Positions 62,498-64,000 of a stretch of DNA of 64,000 nt are shown in pieces. Made by a program: the position numbers and the translations under genes. Below the pieces are notes generated by a model. It saw nothing but the letters and a program-made list of their open reading frames with translations. It was not told the DNA's origin and ran no database searches. How positions within the stretch are numbered: the stretch's first letter is position 1; every line of letters begins with the position of its first letter. Source of the DNA: Pseudochrobactrum saccharolyticum (GTDB lineage Bacteria > Pseudomonadota > Alphaproteobacteria > Rhizobiales > Rhizobiaceae); assembly GCF_008801715.1 (NCBI RefSeq), contig NZ_VZPG01000001.1, positions 124,001-188,000 on the forward strand, given 5' to 3'.

Positions 62498-62534
62498 AAA
62501 AAAGCCGCGCAGTCAGCTGACAGCGCGGCTTTTT
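62498..62534. terminator. Bidirectional terminator
   Basis: AAAAAAGCCGCGC / GCGCGGCTTTTT with an inner CAGCTG loop region and T-runs on both strands, between slt and the convergent DUF423 gene. Confidence 0.92.
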
Positions 62535-62611
62535 GTATGGAAAATCCAGTCTTTCTCCCGTCCGAGATATCTTATTTTCCAAGGTTTTCGGGAAAAATGA
62601 CTGTGATGATA

Positions 62612-62977
62612 TTATTTTTTTGAAGGAATGAATGCGCACAGAGCCGTCATCAGCCATCCGCCAATCATCAATGTGCCCCCTGTCGGCGCGGCCATGGCAA
62701 ATAATCTGTTGCCTGTCAGATCACGCAAGATCAAATCACCCGCGAATAAAACAAGACCGAGCAGCACCAGAATGCCTGCCCAGTAAATGGCGCGACTGCG
62801 TGCACTTAAAAAAGAAAAACCCAAAAAAGCAGCTGCATGCCCCAACAGAATCGGCGCTACAACTCCTAAAAACGCATGATTGCCGTGTGCAGATGCTGCA
62901 TAGCTTGTCATTGCAGCAGCACCGGATAAACCGGAGAAAAACAGAAACAGACGTTCAACGCCAGCAGTCATCTTCAT
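62612..62977 (-). CDS. DUF423 membrane protein
   Basis: The 121-residue protein has four predicted TM helices and the DUF423 form: a helix 1 with FFSGLSGAAAMTSYAASAHG (in pieces, near 13-32), FAGDLILRDLTG near 78, and APTGGTLMIGGWL near 96. DUF423/YwdK-like proteins have no known function. Start codon is the first of two close ATGs. A terminator shared with slt follows. The 297 bp upstream separates it from the integrase end. Confidence 0.85.
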   Translation of the reverse strand: MKMTAGVERLFLFFSGLSGAAAMTSYAASAHGNHAFLGVVAPILLGHAAAFLGFSFLSARSRAIYWAGILVLLGLVLFAGDLILRDLTGNRLFAMAAPTGGTLMIGGWLMTALCAFIPSKK

Positions 62978-63274
62978 AAATCCTGTAAATTGATTATCTG
63001 CCCGCCATCAATGCAGATAAGCACAGCTTTAATCAATGGCTGCTGTCAAAAAGTCCGCACCAAAACGCGTTCTTACTCAAGAAAGCAAGCTTCTATAACA
63101 GTTTAGAGCAAATCATGCAGTGCGCACGATTACCGGATACGAACCCTCCTCAAAGCCGCTATACATATTCTGTCAAATCCGGACACCGCACCGGATTTCT
63201 GAACACTTCACACTGCTGTTGCCCCAATCAGCAACACCGAGACTACAGGAAGCAGCGTGAATTCGTTGAAATCT
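62978..63274. other. Gap between DUF423 and the integrase
   Basis: A 297-bp stretch with no clear gene or tRNA. A plus-strand frame beginning at 63115 runs into the integrase antisense and has no supporting features. Confidence 0.4.
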
Positions 63275-64000
63275 TTAGCGAACTTCCAGCACCTTTACGC
63301 AGCTATCCAGATCATTGGTGGCAAGATGGGCATAACGCATTGTCATCTGCAATGTCTGGTGACCAAGCCACATCTGCACACGGCGAATATCAATACCGCC
63401 GCGAACCAAACGTGATGCACAAGTATGGCGCAGAATATGCGGAACAACCTGTGTATCTGTACCAAGGCCGACTTCATATTTGGCATCATTCCACACTGCG
63501 CGGAATTCGACCTGCGTCAGCATAGAAAACGGCCCTTTATGGCGTTCAACCGGTATTTTACAGGTTTTTCTGGCACGTTTGGTCAAGGGAACAGTACGGC
63601 TCCGGTTCGACTTGGTTAGCCAGAAAGTGACACGCGGATCGTGTAAATCATTCCACGTCAGGCCGATTGCCTCACCAAGACGGCAACCGGTATCAACCAG
63701 AAACACGGCCAGCCGATAGCTGTTTTCGCAACGTGCTTTAATCGCAGCGAAAAGACGTGCCTCTTCTTCAAGTTCAAGAAAACGAATTCGCCCTGCCCGC
63801 TCTTTCTGACGAATGAATTCCGGCAGGCTAAAGATGTCCCCCATCTTATACGCCTTTCGCAACAACTTGCTGAGTGCAGCCATTTTTCTATTAATGGTTG
63901 CATTGCTGTTATTGCGTTCACGCAGGGAACCGATAATTCTGTCGAGCATTTCCTGACTAAAGCCGCTGAAACGCTCCCCCTTCAGAATCTCATTAATTTC
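63275..64000 (-). CDS. Site-specific tyrosine recombinase (integrase), 5' end missing
   Basis: The frame is open to the right window edge, so the start lies outside; 241 codons are visible plus stop. The catalytic domain is complete: Arg in TGCRLGEAIGL, Lys in TKSNRSRTVPL, H-x-x-R in HILRHTCASRL, His in WLGHQTLQM and Tyr in MRYAHL. The N-terminal part (RERNNSNATINRKMAALSKLL) is the end of the core-binding domain. It is of the phage/island integrase type. Codon use is not very different from the neighbours. No att site or tRNA is visible here. Confidence 0.88.
   Translation of the reverse strand, partial: EINEILKGERFSGFSQEMLDRIIGSLRERNNSNATINRKMAALSKLLRKAYKMGDIFSLPEFIRQKERAGRIRFLELEEEARLFAAIKARCENSYRLAVFLVDTGCRLGEAIGLTWNDLHDPRVTFWLTKSNRSRTVPLTKRARKTCKIPVERHKGPFSMLTQVEFRAVWNDAKYEVGLGTDTQVVPHILRHTCASRLVRGGIDIRRVQMWLGHQTLQMTMRYAHLATNDLDSCVKVLEVR

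Noticed and set aside
63115-63525. A 136-codon plus-strand frame at the right end
   Set aside because: More than half is antisense to the integrase, and the rest lacks gene features.
1-64000. tRNA or rRNA genes
   Set aside because: I looked for T-arm-like sequences and conserved rRNA stretches on both strands and found none that fold properly; a tRNAscan run would settle it.

Overview
The window looks like a chromosomal segment of an alphaproteobacterium of the order Hyphomicrobiales (Rhizobiales), close to the Brucella/Ochrobactrum/Pseudochrobactrum group. The evidence is gene content and order: dnaB-radA-cvpA-purF, psd-pssA, cysS-GFA-cimA, nadABC with a Nudix-related NAD regulator, rpoZ-rsh-pyrE and acpS-lepB-rnc-era-recO. 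Proteins are rhizobial in style and base composition looks near 50% GC by eye. The genus is inference; no search was run. I found no rRNA, tRNA, CRISPR array or complete insertion sequence. The only mobility gene is a tyrosine recombinase cut by the right edge.

Layout. 1-3.3 kb: cyclopropane fatty acid synthase, a membrane protein of unknown function and an AT-rich orphan gene. 3.6-12.1 kb: DNA replication and repair (dnaB, radA) and purine synthesis (cvpA, purF), with a TetR/DUF418 pair between cvpA and purF, then a short-chain dehydrogenase. 12.3-20 kb: a small P-loop ATPase, phosphatidylethanolamine synthesis (psd, pssA), an Atm1-like ABC exporter, a LysM protein, a LOG-family enzyme and RarD. 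20.1-28.3 kb: cimA, a GFA protein and cysS, then a LysE exporter, a triple 56-bp repeat, an SRAP DNA-crosslink protein, a Nudix hydrolase and small exported or unknown proteins. 28.4-37.7 kb: pyrC, a ygfZ-HD-NadQ/NrtR operon, and a facing nadA-nadB-nadC-panC-panB run. 38.1-44.6 kb: an MFS transporter, then recO, era, rnc and lepB, a GNAT enzyme, acpS and a DUF2062 protein. 44.9-52.1 kb: a low-oxygen respiration block (cydA-cydB-cydX-hemN, an orphan oppA and an FNR-type regulator) with a perfect FNR box before cydA and a structured RNA candidate after hemN. 52.4-56.1 kb: pyrE, rsh, rpoZ. 56.5-64 kb: a NYN-domain protein, a family-5 uracil-DNA glycosylase, smpB, dapA, a lytic transglycosylase, a DUF423 protein and the partial integrase.

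How the genes fit together. The nad and pan genes supply NAD and coenzyme A precursors and lie beside a Nudix-related regulator; a 21-bp inverted repeat before nadA is a candidate operator. The cyd-hemN block makes a high-oxygen-affinity quinol oxidase and oxygen-independent haem synthesis in one transcription unit, probably under the FNR-family regulator encoded 1.9 kb upstream of the FNR box. Short palindromic repeats lie in many intergenic gaps and fall into several families.

The most unusual signals are the three-hairpin RNA candidate at 44891-45036, whose two G-rich loops are almost identical, the possible nad operator, an isolated 23-bp perfect palindrome at 60001-60023, and the AT-rich orphan gene at 2426-3295.
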